In this document: in pieces, positions 31,102 to 42,670 of the stretch
Numbering within the stretch: position 1 is the stretch's first letter
How the letters are laid out: every line of letters starts with the position of its first letter
DNA from: Linnemannia elongata
Lineage: Eukaryota > Mortierellomycota > Mortierellomycetes > Mortierellales > Mortierellaceae
Direction of reading: 5' to 3'
NCBI GenBank assembly: GCA_036320915.1
Contig: JAXBDG010000028.1
Location: forward strand, 47,742-111,741
Length of the DNA: 64,000 nt
The notes under the pieces: model-generated
Database searches by the model: none
Told to the model about the DNA's origin: nothing
Seen by the model: only the letters and a program-made list of their open reading frames with translations
Translations under genes and position numbers: made by a program

Positions 31102-34050
31102 CTATGTACGCTCGCTTCGCGTTCTCTTACCCTCAATCTTGAGGAGGGTTGCATTGCTTCCTCGACGCTTGGCAGAGTTAGGAGTTTTGGGGTTAGAAGT
31201 AAAAGAAGAACAGGTAATGGGAGTAACAGTAGGCACGACACTTTGACTCCTTGTCACTCGAGGAACAGGGCCATAGGTTCTCTTGATTGGCTTAAGGTCC
31301 TCCGGTTGGGATTTTCTTGCCGGCTCTTCAGCTTGAACTCTTTTGGGTAGGATTGCCTTGCTGCGGGCGGGCGTAGGTGCAATCGTATGGGCGGGCGTAT
31401 GGGCGGACAGCATCCTTCTTCTATTGAGGGTCAACGGCTCCTTTTCTTCCTCCTCTTCCTCCTCTTCCTCTTCATCCTCTTCTTCCTCTTCCTCCTCGTC
31501 TTCGATATCTTCTTTATCTGCCTCGGACTCGGGCTCAAACACATCTGCCTCTTGGACCATCTGCACCAGCGCTTCCTCCTCTCTGTCTCTGTCGTTCCTT
31601 CTCCTTAAATTCGAGAGTCGAATAGAGTCGAGAAGATCCCTTATCGCGTTTGCGCTCAATCCATACGTGTCTCTCATATTCCGTTCACTCCTCCCGAGGC
31701 GGATGAACTCAAAAGCTATCAGTTTCCTCTGAGAATACCTTGTTGGGTCTGTCTTCCTCATCGTCGCTGTCCAATCCTTGAGAGGGACCAACAATCCCTT
31801 TTCGAGATCCCCATGCTCCCACTGCTTGATAACGTCCTGCCACTTCTTGGCAGTGGGGATGCGTGGAGCAACTGGTGGCTCGTCCTCCTGCTCCTGCTGC
31901 TGCCGTGGTTGTGGTTGGAGTTGCTGTCGTGGTTGTGGTTGTGGTTGGGGTGGCTGTCGTGGCTGTGGCTGTTGCTGTCGTTGTTGCTCTGGTACTTGCG
32001 GACGGACGACCGATGACATTTCCTTCAAAGCGACAAGCAAGGACTCCGTAACGGACTTGGACATCTGCTTCAGCTGGTGATCCATTTCTTTTTTCTGGAC
32101 AGAGAACTGGTGCACCATCTCCTCATCAAGTGTGGCTCGGAGCTTCTCAAGCGATTTGGATAAGGCCTGTACGCTGACGGGGGCAGATCCTGGAGAGTTG
32201 CTCTCGCCCATGAAGACTGCGTGCCGACTATCCTGGCGCGACGGTGCCAGCATGTCGCTAAAGCCCATCTCATATCGGGTGTACTCGTCAAGCAGGTAGC
32301 GCATTATGGTGCCAGTTCCCTCGCCCTCTGACCAGCCCCCCCACCACTTCACAGCTTTCAACGACCACTTTTCCTTCGCAAACATAAACCGAAACTGGGC
32401 ACCACCGCGGCGAAAGCAATGTGTGGTAAACCTCCCATTGCGTCTCGCCAAGAGACCTGACTGGTTCGTCAGCTGGTCAAGCCAACCTTGTATGCGAGGC
32501 TGTGACAGGGCTTCTTGGTACTTGATACGGCCCTTCGCATCCAACGCAGGAAACACGAAATCGTCAGGCTGTAGTTGGCGCCCTTGGGCCTCCATCCAAT
32601 CCAGCCACTCCAGGAGTTTGTTATAGCAGCAAATCGATGGGTCCTCTGGTTGTGGGTGGATCTGGTAGACGTTGGCTAAGTGCAATGGTGTAGTCAATAT
32701 GCATGAACTGTAAGATTACGGTTGCTATCCACCAGATACGTACACATAGACATATAAACAGAACATGCTAAGGTACCGCAAAACCGTACCTTTGGTCACA
32801 TCCGCTTGATTTGTTTTTCTAAAAGTCAATGTGATGGTAAAGTACGGCGAACCAGTCTCTGTGGTCAGGCCACGGTCAATGTCCTTTATCTGAAGGCGAG
32901 TTAGCTCCTCGTTTCTAAAGCAAAAAATGCATTGCCACGAGATTGTTGGTTAATTATTACAAGCAAGAAGAGAGCACAGCAAACCACCATCAGATGCGGA
33001 TTATACAATTACCTCGTCCATAGGGTAAAGCCAGTTGCTGCAAAGGCCTGAAACATTTTGCAAACGGCCTCGCCCTGAGCTTCAATGGTTGCTGGATCCC
33101 TAAGATGCTCCATCAGTCTGACCATGTCGCTGTAAGATACTGCGAGACTTTGTCGGCTAGTACCCGCTTTTCCGTCGCGCTTTTTCAGAGAAATGAGAAA
33201 GTTCTCGAAGCGGATGTCGTGGACAGGGTTTCCCGTCCAATTTCCGTCCTCATCGCAGGTCCACTTATCGTCCTGACAACCCAGCGTGTTCTTGAAGTAA
33301 TGCTTCATCCCTGATTTAATGCCCTCGGCTGTCTTATACGAGAGACCCTCCCCATCTCCATCGCTTCGACACTTGTAGCAGACGTACGCAAGAAGGACCT
33401 CTGGTGTATGCTTGGAGATCTTCGTGAAAGCGGTTTGCCAATCAGGATCCTCAAAGCTTCTCGCGTACGCAAGTGCACGAGAGACTTGACCACTGTAGCT
33501 AGTCTTGGTCTTCGGAGCATAGAGATGTTCCTCCGTAGTTCGCGCTGCTGCTTCCAGATCGCTCTTGCCATTGGAGGTTTTGGCTTTGGGGCTTTTTCCT
33601 TTCTTGACGTTGCCGTTGCCGTTGGGACGGGAAGCTGGAAGGGGAGAGGAGGCTGGTGCAGCGCTGGTGGTGGCGACGGAGGTGCCGGGACGAGAACCAG
33701 TGGGCTTGCTGAGGATTTTAGAGGTGGTACGTGGCATGTTACAGGGCTTTTGGCTTGTGTTCTTGTTGCGCTATTCGCGAGTGTGATTTTGTGAGTTTGA
33801 GAACAAAGAAAAAGAGAAAAGAGGGGAAGAGAAAAAAGCAAACGCGGAGGTGATTTTTCATCAGCCACATTCTACACACTCAATCACATTACACGCGATT
33901 TGTGCGAACAAGTCGCCGTTTAAAAAAACAGAAAAAATTGAACACAAACATAACAAATAGTGTTATGTGCGTAAATGGTGTTCTAGCACCGTGTAATGTA
34001 AACTGGGGTACATTCCTTAAGTGAGGACTGTTTTATTCTGAATGTGAATA
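30811..34050 (-). mobile_element. Crypton (tyrosine-recombinase DNA transposon), ends not resolved
   Basis: The segment between the end of CRN copy 5 homology and the truncated monooxygenase gene contains a single large recombinase gene and fits a Crypton. Cryptons lack terminal inverted repeats and make only short direct repeats, and I could not define exact ends. Limits are given by the CRN flank on the left and by loss of the monooxygenase exons on the right. Confidence 0.6.
31102..33737 (-). CDS. Crypton tyrosine recombinase with GCR1_C-like domain, 807 aa
   Basis: Three exons join in frame: 33737-33013, 32914-32790 and 32675-31102. The N-terminal 240 residues are a low-complexity lead and a core-binding (SAM-like) region with EEHLYAPKTKTSYSGQV and GLSYKTAEGIKSGMKHYF. 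Catalytic candidates are R242 (WTRNEEL), K275 (TFRKTNQ), H369 and R372 (HCFRRGGAQ), W398 (WWGGWS) and Y410 (RYLLDEY), the tyrosine-recombinase set. A predicted coiled coil (about 451-506), a Gln/Pro repeat (510-548) and a GCR1_C-like DNA-binding domain (about 560-631, KKWQDVIKQW) follow, then an acidic run (673-697) and a basic tail. This order is that of fungal CryptonF proteins, which cut and paste through a circular intermediate. No frameshift is visible, so it could be active. Confidence 0.85.
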
Positions 34051-34279
34051 ATTATGCGATTTCTCCCCAGGGCCTTCTACGGTCATGCAGACCAGTCTGG
34101 ACATTCTCCCTATGGTTTTCTATGCCGATCAAAAAACACCCACTACATTCGTCCCTGTTCAATTTTACATGGAGTTTGTTCAAGATTTATTTTTGAACAA
34201 TTTTTATATGTAAGAAGTAAGAATCACAGCCTCGATTGTCTTTCCTCTCTCCCCTGCCCTCCCCTCTGTTCACACATAC
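33738..34279. other. Junction between Crypton and truncated monooxygenase
   Basis: This holds the Crypton upstream region and the point where monooxygenase gene 1 loses its last three exons. No match to the microexon (CATGCCAYAAG on the minus strand) or to the final exons of genes 2 and 3 is present. I see no other gene. Confidence 0.6.
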
Positions 34280-35629
34280 CATCTCCAATGAGAACTGTGC
34301 GGCAATGGTACCAAGTCTTGAGTACCTTCTCCTCCAGCATAAATTTGGAGATGTGCTCCTTGTTTGACCAAGCAAAAAAGTCGGCCATTGTATACTTGTG
34401 GTCTCCTCCGCTGATGACTGGGAAGTCCTTGACCTCCTCACACATCGCCAGCACTGCCTCGGGTCCAAATTCCGAGTTACGGAAAGCATCGTTTTCCTTG
34501 CTTGATTCACCTGTTAGAAATTGAATAACCATATATGCCATGGTTCCCTGGGCGGTGTTGTATGTCGACCACTAAAAGAAAAGGGCATCAGTGGGTGTCA
34601 GTTGTTTTGGTGATTTTGCGGGATACATTTATGAGAGCATTATTTTTTCTTCACCCACACTTTCCGTCCCACCTCCTTCATACATACAGAATACATCTTG
34701 TCTGTACCGATGGTACGACGCATTCGACACTGCTCTTGTGCGATATCAGGGAACTCTTCAGGTGTGAGGGGACGAGTTTGGCCCACAAGGCAGACTGTGC
34801 TGAAAGGGAGAGGGAGTAGGTCGGATGGAGGGAGAGTACCAGCCTTCTTCAACTTGGCATAGAGCCCCTGGCGCACGGCACTGTAAGCACCATCAGCTCC
34901 GACAAGAATGTCTCCCTCAGCCTCTGTCCTGTCGCTGAAGCGGATAAGGACACCATTCCCTCCCTGGTCCATGGTGAGCACCTTTTGCCAACGTGGATGC
35001 GTTCTTTGGGAATCTGACGCATGAGCAGGCCGTACAACGCTGGGTGAGTGATCATGTAGCCCCTTGCTCCAAACCTACAGGCAAGAAAAATAGAAACAGC
35101 GTGTTTAATTGCCAGGAATTAACAGTGAGGGATATCAAAGCATGGGATGATCAAAGCACTCCTTGCTTACTCTTGCTCGTGCCCTTCAAAATCTATAGAG
35201 AACTCAACCTCCCGTTGCTCGTTACACATCTTGATCGCAGAAACATATTTTCCCAGTGCAGCAAACTCTTCGTAGATCCCACACTGCTTAAAGAGGTTGG
35301 CAGTTGTGCAATTGAAGTACATCGCCGCACCTACCAAAATAAAAAGGTTAGATATGGGTTTTGAAGCCCTCTAGTAAGACTTTTAAGGTCACCAATCAGT
35401 CAACAGTGATCAAGAGCCAATTGAATAGAAGGATCCAGGAACAAAAGGTCTTACCGAGGGGTTTAACCTCAGGAGCTTTGTCGTAGATATCAAAGGGGAT
35501 ACCAGCCTTGTGGAGGAGCATGCCCAGGGTAAGCCCTCCCAGACCAGCTCCTACAATAAGGACCTTGGGTCGTTTGGCGTACATGATAGAACGGTCGTGC
35601 TTAAAGGTGACAGCTGGGTTGATCTCCAT
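34280..35629 (-). pseudogene. FAD-dependent monooxygenase 1, 3'-truncated
   Basis: Exons 1-4 match genes 2 and 3 in place and length: 35629-35455, 35330-35171, 35074-34688 (387 nt instead of 388) and 34571-34280. The Rossmann motif VGAGLGGLTLGM, the YDKAPEV strand end and the GADGAYSAVR motif are present. An A is missing in an A run near 34984 (frame shifts between GK and VLTMDQ). After the exon 4 donor (GATG/GTATGT) there is no microexon, exon 6 or exon 7, so the GDACHK motif is incomplete and the C-terminal quarter is lost towards the Crypton. The frameshift may be an error; the missing exons are a real structural loss in this sequence. Confidence 0.8.
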
Positions 35630-36576
35630 GGTGTGCTGATGTAGAAAAGTCGAAATGGCAGGTTGAAGAGAAAGGAAATTGGTTTTCGAATGGAGAGGGA
35701 TGGAGACGATCAAGAAGGAAGAGAAGGTGGTGATGACAAAGAAGTGATGCACAAAAAAAGAGAATGATGCACAAAAAGAGAGATGCCGAGTACAGACAAG
35801 AGGTGGGGGATGGAGAAATAAGTCGAAAAAGCTCACTCTATCTCTCTCCCTCTGTCTTACTTTCAGACATCGTAGTGGTGTTACCTTTTGTATTTCGCAT
35901 TTGTACGACAACGACCTGTTCTGCGAATGAAAGGATTAATGAACAAAATGAGCCAAAGGGCGACAAATATGGAGGGAGGATGGGAGTACGAGATAAGTAA
36001 TACAGACGTGAGTAAATTACCAGTCAGTATGGCGAAAGGTCGCGCGAAGGGAGGGTCGAGAACCTAGTTCAAAGGGGAAGGACTGTCGCGTCATATCCTC
36101 CTTTCGTCAACGGACGAGAGGAGGCAGAAAACGTCCTTTGCTCGGACCAGCTCCCCCAAGAAATACAATTACGTTGAACGTTCATACGGACAGATTTTTG
36201 CCATCTCACAAAAAGGCAAAAAGGGTTGTGTTATGAACTTACTTGCACTAGGTCTGGCGTAAGTTGTCTTAATCTCTCTGTCTGTCATTTGCCCATCCTT
36301 TTATGACCTCAATTGCTCTCATATCTTGTCATTTTTCACTGGCGTTCCCCCACGTGTTCACGGCTCAATGCACTGGTTAGCTGCGACCATGCACACCTTG
36401 TGGGTTTACCATTGACATTTATGGACATGCACCTTTGGAGGAAAAACGAATAAAAAAGCGCAGAGAGCACCATCTTACCAGCTGCAATACGAAGGATATT
36501 TTACCTCTATAACAACACTAAACGAAATATCTCTAGTGAACTTATTTTTAGGAGCATCTAGCATAATTCAGACATT
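35630..36576. other. Intergenic between monooxygenase genes 1 and 2
   Basis: This holds the promoter and leader of gene 1 and the 3' flank of gene 2. A hydrophobic frame near 35650-35900 is a shadow of the pyrimidine-rich leader. I see no further gene. Confidence 0.6.
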
Positions 36577-38664
36577 CTAAACAGCTTGGATTATTGTTGA
36601 CCTCTCGGTCTCATCAGGGGTCTTGATAGCCAAGCTAGACTGAGGAGCCGCCTTGACATACCCCCTATCTTCAACCAGTGGCAAGAATGCTACCTGAGGG
36701 CGGTGTGTAAACTGTCGTCGTTCAATCCTCAGCATCACCCATTGAGGGGTATGCTTGACAAGGAATCGTGTGATCTTGGACGATGTGGACTAGGTATCCC
36801 AGCAAATTCGAAGAAAGAAGAGCAAGAAAACAGGCAACATAATTAATTGCCATTCAGAATGACTGTGCAAACTCTTGCTGGGATCAATGACTGGGGAAAG
36901 ACTTTACCTGGCCGACCATAGTCCTGAAAACCTTGCTGTTCTCGAACGCTTTGGTGACCCAACCAATGCGCTCGCTTTTGTAGGCCTTGAAAGCGTCCTC
37001 AATATCGCTGACGATGGAGAGGAAGGGGAGACCGTTGATACGGTTGGCCAATTCGATGACATCGTGAATAGCGTTAGCAGCTCCGACACCTCCAGCAGGA
37101 TTAAGCTGAAGAATGCACAGCAACAATGAAAAAAAAAATGGAAGGAAAATGTTATGAGTGTATGAACGATTGATACACAATGCGTCCCTCCGAGGCATGT
37201 GAAAGACGAGCAAACTATACCTTGTGGCATGCTAGGAGAAATGTACAAGAAGTGAAGCGAAGAAAGCAATCGTGGATTAGAAAGTAGGACAACGGCACCT
37301 ATCCTTGCACATGTTTCTCCTTAATGGATGACCAAAAAGCGTATACTCTACCATCTCCTACAAGAACTGTTCGGCCACTATACCAGGTCTCAAAGACTTT
37401 CTCCTCGAGCATGACCTTCGAGAAATGACCGCTGGGTGTCAAATCCATCAAATCCTTAAGAGTCAGTTTCTTGTCGCCCTCGCCAATGATAGGAAAATTT
37501 TTGACCTCCTCGCACATTGCCATCGCTGCCTCCTGTCCCCAATCCGAGTTGCTGAAGGATTTGTCCTCCTTGCTCGATTCCTCGTCCAGGAAGAGAATAG
37601 ATCCCCAACACACGGTATTTTGCGCGGTGGTAAGTGTTGACCACTAATAAAGTCGGAAGAGGACATAGAAGTTTTACATTAGAACAATTAGATTGCAATT
37701 AATACCATGCATAGTTACTACATCCTTTCCTCTTACCGTGTACATCTTGTCTGTGGCGATGAAGTTGCGGAACTGACTCTCCTCCTGTGCAATGTCGAGG
37801 AACTCCTCTGGTGTGAGAGGACGGGTCTGTGCAAGAACGCATACAGTGGTGAAAGGAAGGGGGAGGTCGTTTGAGGGAGGAAGCTTGCCCTCATCTTTTA
37901 ATTTGGCGTACAAACCCTTGCGAACCGTGCTGTAGGCGCCGTCAGCTCCGACAAGAATATCTCCCTTGACCTCTGAACCGTCCATGAAGCGAATCAAGAC
38001 ACCGTTATCGTTACTTTCTGTTGTTGCGACCTTGGCACCGTAATGGATGCGCTCCTTGGGGATCTGGCGTGTGAGCAGGTCATGCACCTGTGGACGAGCA
38101 ATAATATATCCGTTCGCACCGTACCTGCAAATAACATAAACGACCAAAGGTCAAAGGTACTTCGCTTTTTTTTCCACACCTCTTTCGATAAAATGTTTTA
38201 CTTGCAGAGCTTCATGTCCCGCAAAGTCCATGGAAAAGTCGACTACCCTGACTTCGTTGCACATTTTGATCGAGGACACGTATTTTCGGAGAGAGACAAA
38301 CTCGTCGTAGATCCCGCATTGTTTGAAGAGGTTGGCTGTCGTACAGTTGAAGTACATCGCCGATCCTATATAAGATAGACCCAAAGGATATAGTTCGTCT
38401 GTTATAAATCGAGGGAAAAGTGAAACGAGCAAAGAGCAAAGGATGTACAAATTCAGGAACGATCAGAGGGAAAGGGGTGTACCTCTGTGAGAACTTACCA
38501 AGGGGCTTGACGACAGCAGCTCGCTCATAGATCTCAAAGGGGATGCCGGCCTTGTGAAGGAGCATGCCCAAGGTGAGTCCGGCCAACCCCGCTCCGACGA
38601 TAAGGACCTTGGGACGCCCGCCCTGACCTGGGTACTGATTGAGTTGCTTTAAGGTTTCTGCCAT
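36577..38664 (-). CDS. FAD-dependent monooxygenase 2 (class A), intact, 475 aa
   Basis: Seven exons: 38664-38499, 38365-38206, 38124-37737, 37643-37352, 37231-37221 (11 nt), 37105-36908 and 36789-36577. Motifs of group A flavoprotein hydroxylases are GxGxxG at 24-29 (VGAGLAGLTLGM), E47-R48 at the end of strand 2, the D170-G171 motif (GADGAYSTVR), and G334-D335 (GDACHK) followed by NPAGGVGAANA. Such enzymes use NAD(P)H and O2 to hydroxylate small molecules; the substrate is unknown. Intron 2 uses a GC donor (CT/GCAAGT), required to keep the frame found in genes 1 and 3. No signal peptide is seen. It is the middle gene of a same-strand tandem trio. Confidence 0.88.
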
Positions 38665-39396
38665 GGTTTTCCTGATGTGTGGTGTGAATGTGTCGCAATC
38701 CCGAAATGCAATGAGTGGATGAGTGCAAGAGACAGTAGTGATGTAAAGGAGAAAGGAATGAAGAAGGAAAAAAAAGGTAGACGAACGAAGAGAGATGCAG
38801 AGGTAATAAAAACGGAGATGAGGGCGATGGGCAGGAAACAGGTTAAAAACGATGTTCACTCTGTTTTTTTAAACCACAGAATGCTCTTGCCAGAGAAGGA
38901 GCATATTTGCGCCTTTTGAACGACAGAAAACTTTAATTCGCCTGGAAAATGGAATTTTAACAAAGTGAAGAGAGGGGCAGAGAGTGGGATGTGTGGGTCT
39001 GTGTGAGAAAAAGGACAGGTGTGCAGGTTAGTGATCGAGTTTCGATGTGATCTTGTTTAGTCAAAAAAGAGCTATACCACCCTCTAACTGGCGCTGCCGT
39101 CGTTTTGTATCGTGGTTAGACAAGGGCCACAATAATTGTTCGTTGCCTTTCTTTACTGTGTACTACACAGTGCATGCTTGTCCGGCAAACACAACTGCTC
39201 TCAATTACTTCTCTTTCGTAAAAGAACACACATCGCAAAGTAGTGGAAGTCATTGGTGAGGTAGGCCGCGAAATGTGTGTGTATTTAGTATGTGGATGTA
39301 TTATTACACCTTGATGTATACTATCTTATCCAGCGCATTAAGGTAAAAAATAGAAGCTTGCTCTCTCTCCGGCTGTCTCTCTTTCTCTCGCTCCCT
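38665..39396. other. Intergenic between monooxygenase genes 2 and 3
   Basis: This is the upstream region of gene 2 and the 3' flank of gene 3. It is purine-rich on the plus strand up to about 38830. No gene or structured element is recognised. Confidence 0.6.
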
Positions 39397-41469
39397 TTAT
39401 ACAACTTGAGTTGTTTTCGATGGTTCAGTCTCCTCAGGAGCCTTGATAGACAAACTAGGCTGAGGAGCAGTCTTAATAGTACCCTTGTCCTCAGCTGCTG
39501 GCAAAAAGGCAGCCTGGGGACGATTGGTGAACTGGCGACGCTCAAACTTCCGCACGACCCATGCAGGCATATTCTTCACAATATACCGGGTGGCCTTGGA
39601 CGAGACAGACTATTATGTACAATAGGGAGGGACCGGGACAACATCAATAACAGAATCAATCGCTGGTCGTTGGGCCTAAATATTGCAAAATGTGATAAAA
39701 AGCGAGAAGGCCATCTCTTACCTGACCCGCCATGGTCCTAAAAGCCTTGCTATTTTCGAATGCCTTCTCAACCCAATCGATGCGCTCCTCTTTGTAGGCC
39801 TTGAATGCACCTTCAATCTCCTCCGCGATAGGATGGAAGGGGAGTCCGTTGATGCGGTTCGCCAATGCTATGGCATCATGCATGGCGTTGGCAGCACCCA
39901 CACCTCCAGCAGGATTGAACTAAGACACAGTGCAAAAAGAGAGTATGATAAGTACGCACAATAGTTTACAGTACTATAGCAATATGCTTACTCATTTCAC
40001 AACATCATTCGTTGGCTCTACCTTATGGCATGCTAAAATGCAAAATCCATAGAAAAAGTGTATAATCGGAGAACCGGGCGGAAAAGGTTAGGCACGATGA
40101 AGAAACATGCATATTTTGGTGGATACTTGCAAGTATGTGCAATTCAAACAGAAAAATGAACATACCATCACCGATGAGAACTGTACGACAGTCGTACCAG
40201 GTCTTGAAGACTTTCTCCTCCAGCATGACCTTGGAGATCAACTCCTTGGGAGAGCGGTCGATCAAGTCTTGAAGAGTGAGGATCTTGTCGCCTCCACTGA
40301 TAATAGGAAAATCCTTAACTTGCTCGCACATCGCCGCAGCAGCCTCAGGTCCCCACTCTGAGTTACGGAAGGCGTCATTGTCTTTACTGGTTTCCTCATC
40401 AAGGAAGAGAATAGCACCCCAACACACAGTATTCTGGACTGTTGTTGCTGTGGACCACTAGCATGAACAATAAAACATAGATGTAGGGGTTAGGGTGGAG
40501 AGGCGAAAAAAGTAGGAGCCGGTTGGACCTATCCAAAAAAATCAGTACCTACCGTGTACATCTTGTCAGTTGCGATAAAGTTGCGGAACTGAGAATTTTT
40601 GATTGCCAGATCAGGGAACTCTTCGGGAGAAAGAGGTCGAGTTTGGCCAACAAGGCGGACTGTGCTGAAGGGAAGTGGGAGTGCATCAGATGCTGGGAGC
40701 TTGTTCGTCTTCTTCAGCTTTTCGTACAGTCCTTGGCGAACAGCACTGTAGGCTCCATCAGCTCCGACGAGGATGTCGCCTTCAGCTTCGCTTTTATCGC
40801 TGAAGCGAATAAGGACGCCGTTGCCGCCTTGGTCCATGGAGAGAACCTTCTTTCCCAAGTGAACGCGCTCTTTTGGAATCTGGCGGAGAAGCAAATCATA
40901 AATCTGAGGTCGAGAAACAATGTATCCGTTGGCACCATACCTATTAGGGTAGACGAGAGATGTATGTTAGTTTCTAATTGGCAAGGCGTTCTTTGTTCAA
41001 GAAGAGCGAATCAAAAAGGCACCGTTATCTTACAGTTCGTCGTGCCCCTCGAAATCCACTGAGAATTCGAGCTCTCTATTCTCGTTACACATCTTGATCG
41101 CAGAGACGTATTTGCCCAGGGCGAGAAACTCTTCATAAATCCCGCACTGCTTAAAGAGGTTGGCGGTGGTGCAGTTGAAGTACATCGCCGACCCTATAGC
41201 ACAAAAAGAGTGTGGGTTAGATGATGGACGTTCTTCTGAGACAAATAGAGTTATCAGTGATCAATCAATAGAGTAATCCATGAACAGGGTGTTACCAAGG
41301 GGCTTGATTTCAGCGGCACGCTCATAGATCTCGAAGGGGATATCGGCCTTGTGAAGAAGCATGCCAAGGGTCAGACCTGCCAGACCTGCGCCAACGATGA
41401 GGACCTTGGGCCGTTTGCATACATAATAGAACGGTCATGCTTAAAGGTGACGGCGGGGTTGATCTCCAT
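39397..41469 (-). CDS. FAD-dependent monooxygenase 3, one-base frameshift in exon 1
   Basis: The same seven-exon plan as gene 2: 41469-41296, 41193-41034, 40940-40553, 40457-40166, 40032-40022 (11 nt), 39919-39722 and 39609-39397. Exon lengths 160, 388, 292, 11, 198 and 213 are identical to gene 2. Exon 1 begins MEINPAVTFKHDRSIMYA as in gene 1 but is one base shorter, missing a C near 41421, so it reads out of frame before the GxGxxG motif. All other exons are open, and the DG and GDACHK motifs are intact. With that one base it would encode 475 residues, so a sequencing error is the simplest view. The last exon's tail is Pro/Thr/Lys-rich and variable between genes. Confidence 0.8.
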
Positions 41470-42419
41470 GGTGATGACGTTTTACTTTCCTGATCTGAAG
41501 CGGCGAGATGAGAGAATGAAGGATGCCGGGAGGGAGAGTCGATGTCGTGTGGTGGGGATGATGAGCGATGGGAATGGAGAAAAAAGTGGATCAAGGAAAA
41601 AAATGATCAACGGGGAAGAGAGATGCGGAAGGGCAAAGAAGTGGGCGTCGAGGAAAGAGGTACATAGGGAGGGAGAGCAAGTAGTCTCTCATGTCGCACA
41701 ACGGATAGAGATGCAAAATAAAACAAACAGAGCAAAGGAGCATGGGCAAATAGACTTTTCCTACTGTGGGACAACATAGAGTAGGGGGTGGGGCATCGAC
41801 TGTGCGACGAGCTGGCTTGGGTTAACCATATGAATGGTAAACGACATATTACACGAGTGCATGCGACACCAATGCTCCGGCCAGCACTCAGAGATGGATG
41901 CCTGTCTACACACTTCCTTTGAGCAATGACTATGATACAATACAACGAATATATTAGCAACGTATAAGGTGTTTATGTGTGTGTGTATGTTGGAAATTGA
42001 AGCCGCTGGCTGAATCTGGGTGGTTGGGTGAATGGCAACTCTATACATTCAACTGTGATATAGATGTCGTGTGGCGTGTCTGTCATTTGGTGGCCGCATT
42101 GCTCTCAATCCTTTTGCTTCTCTGAGCGCTCCGGTAAGACAGGCAAGAGGTCTGAAAATTTAGCAATCAGATAATTAGTTGAAAAATTCTTTGGTGTCTG
42201 GAGGTGCGCGCTGTGTGTCCGGCCACCTTCGCTTTTGTGGTAATCTTGGGGGGTGCTCCTCGAGTGCCCGTGTCTGTATTGCATAATGCCCTTCGGGTGC
42301 CCGTGCCGTCTCTTGGCGTCAACACTGCAGTCCCGTTAGCTGAGGGGAAGTTATCTGAGGGAAGGGGGAGAAGATAGGGGAGCGTCTGCTGCTGTTTTCA
42401 TTTCGTTGGTCTCTCTTAC
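41470..42419. other. Intergenic upstream of monooxygenase 3
   Basis: No supported gene. Two spaced GTGCCCGTG repeats occur near 42265 and 42300. A possible second exon of the small gene starting at 42550 may lie near 42200-42330 (acceptor ACTGCAG on the minus strand), but its reading frame is not recognisable. Confidence 0.5.
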
Positions 42420-42550
42420 CGTCTTGATTTTTTCGACGACGGGCCCGTGTGCTCTTGGCTGTTCTTGTGCACATACCAACGCCCGCTGTCTGTCTCCAGT
42501 TTTGACAGCCTCTCTTGTGCCTTAACATTTTCGGGGGCGTCCTTAAGCAT
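42420..42550 (-). CDS. Candidate first exon of an unknown gene
   Basis: An ATG at 42550 opens MLKDAPENVKAQERL and runs to a consensus donor (AAGACG/GTAAGAG) after 43 residues. The start codon overlaps the beginning of the dispersed upstream repeat also found before the coiled-coil gene, whose candidate first exon contains the loosely similar KVFKDPPNADELMRR. Later exons are not resolved. I do not recognise the family. Confidence 0.3.
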
Positions 42551-42670
42551 GAAAGGAGGCTAACGAGAGGATAAAGAGGCGGCCTGTGCGAAAAAAACAC
42601 GTCAATATTCATGTATCTTTAGCATGCAAACGAACCTTTCAGCTGGCAGGTTAAATTCGTTCGAACCGTA
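42550..42670. repeat. Dispersed ~120-bp upstream repeat (second site)
   Basis: This is homologous to 11088-11210, starting GAAAGGAGGCTAACGAGAGG and sharing GGCGGCCTGTGCGAAAAA and TTTAGCATGCAAACGAACC. It diverges by substitutions and one short insertion. Confidence 0.7.

Noticed and set aside
31343..31732. Ser-rich frame on the plus strand
   Set aside because: It is the antisense shadow of the Glu-rich acidic run of the recombinase.
31778..32080. Cys/Gly-rich frame on the plus strand
   Set aside because: It is the antisense shadow of the Gln/Pro repeat in the Crypton recombinase.
30811..34050. Terminal inverted repeats or a target duplication for the Crypton
   Set aside because: A shared CATAAC near 30811 and 33946 is too short to count, and no longer repeat was found.
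35396..35911. Hydrophobic N-terminal extension of monooxygenase 1, also at 38665-38859 for gene 2
   Set aside because: It is the in-frame translation of the 5' leader. The ATGs at 35629 and 38664 sit just before the Rossmann motif and agree with the other genes.
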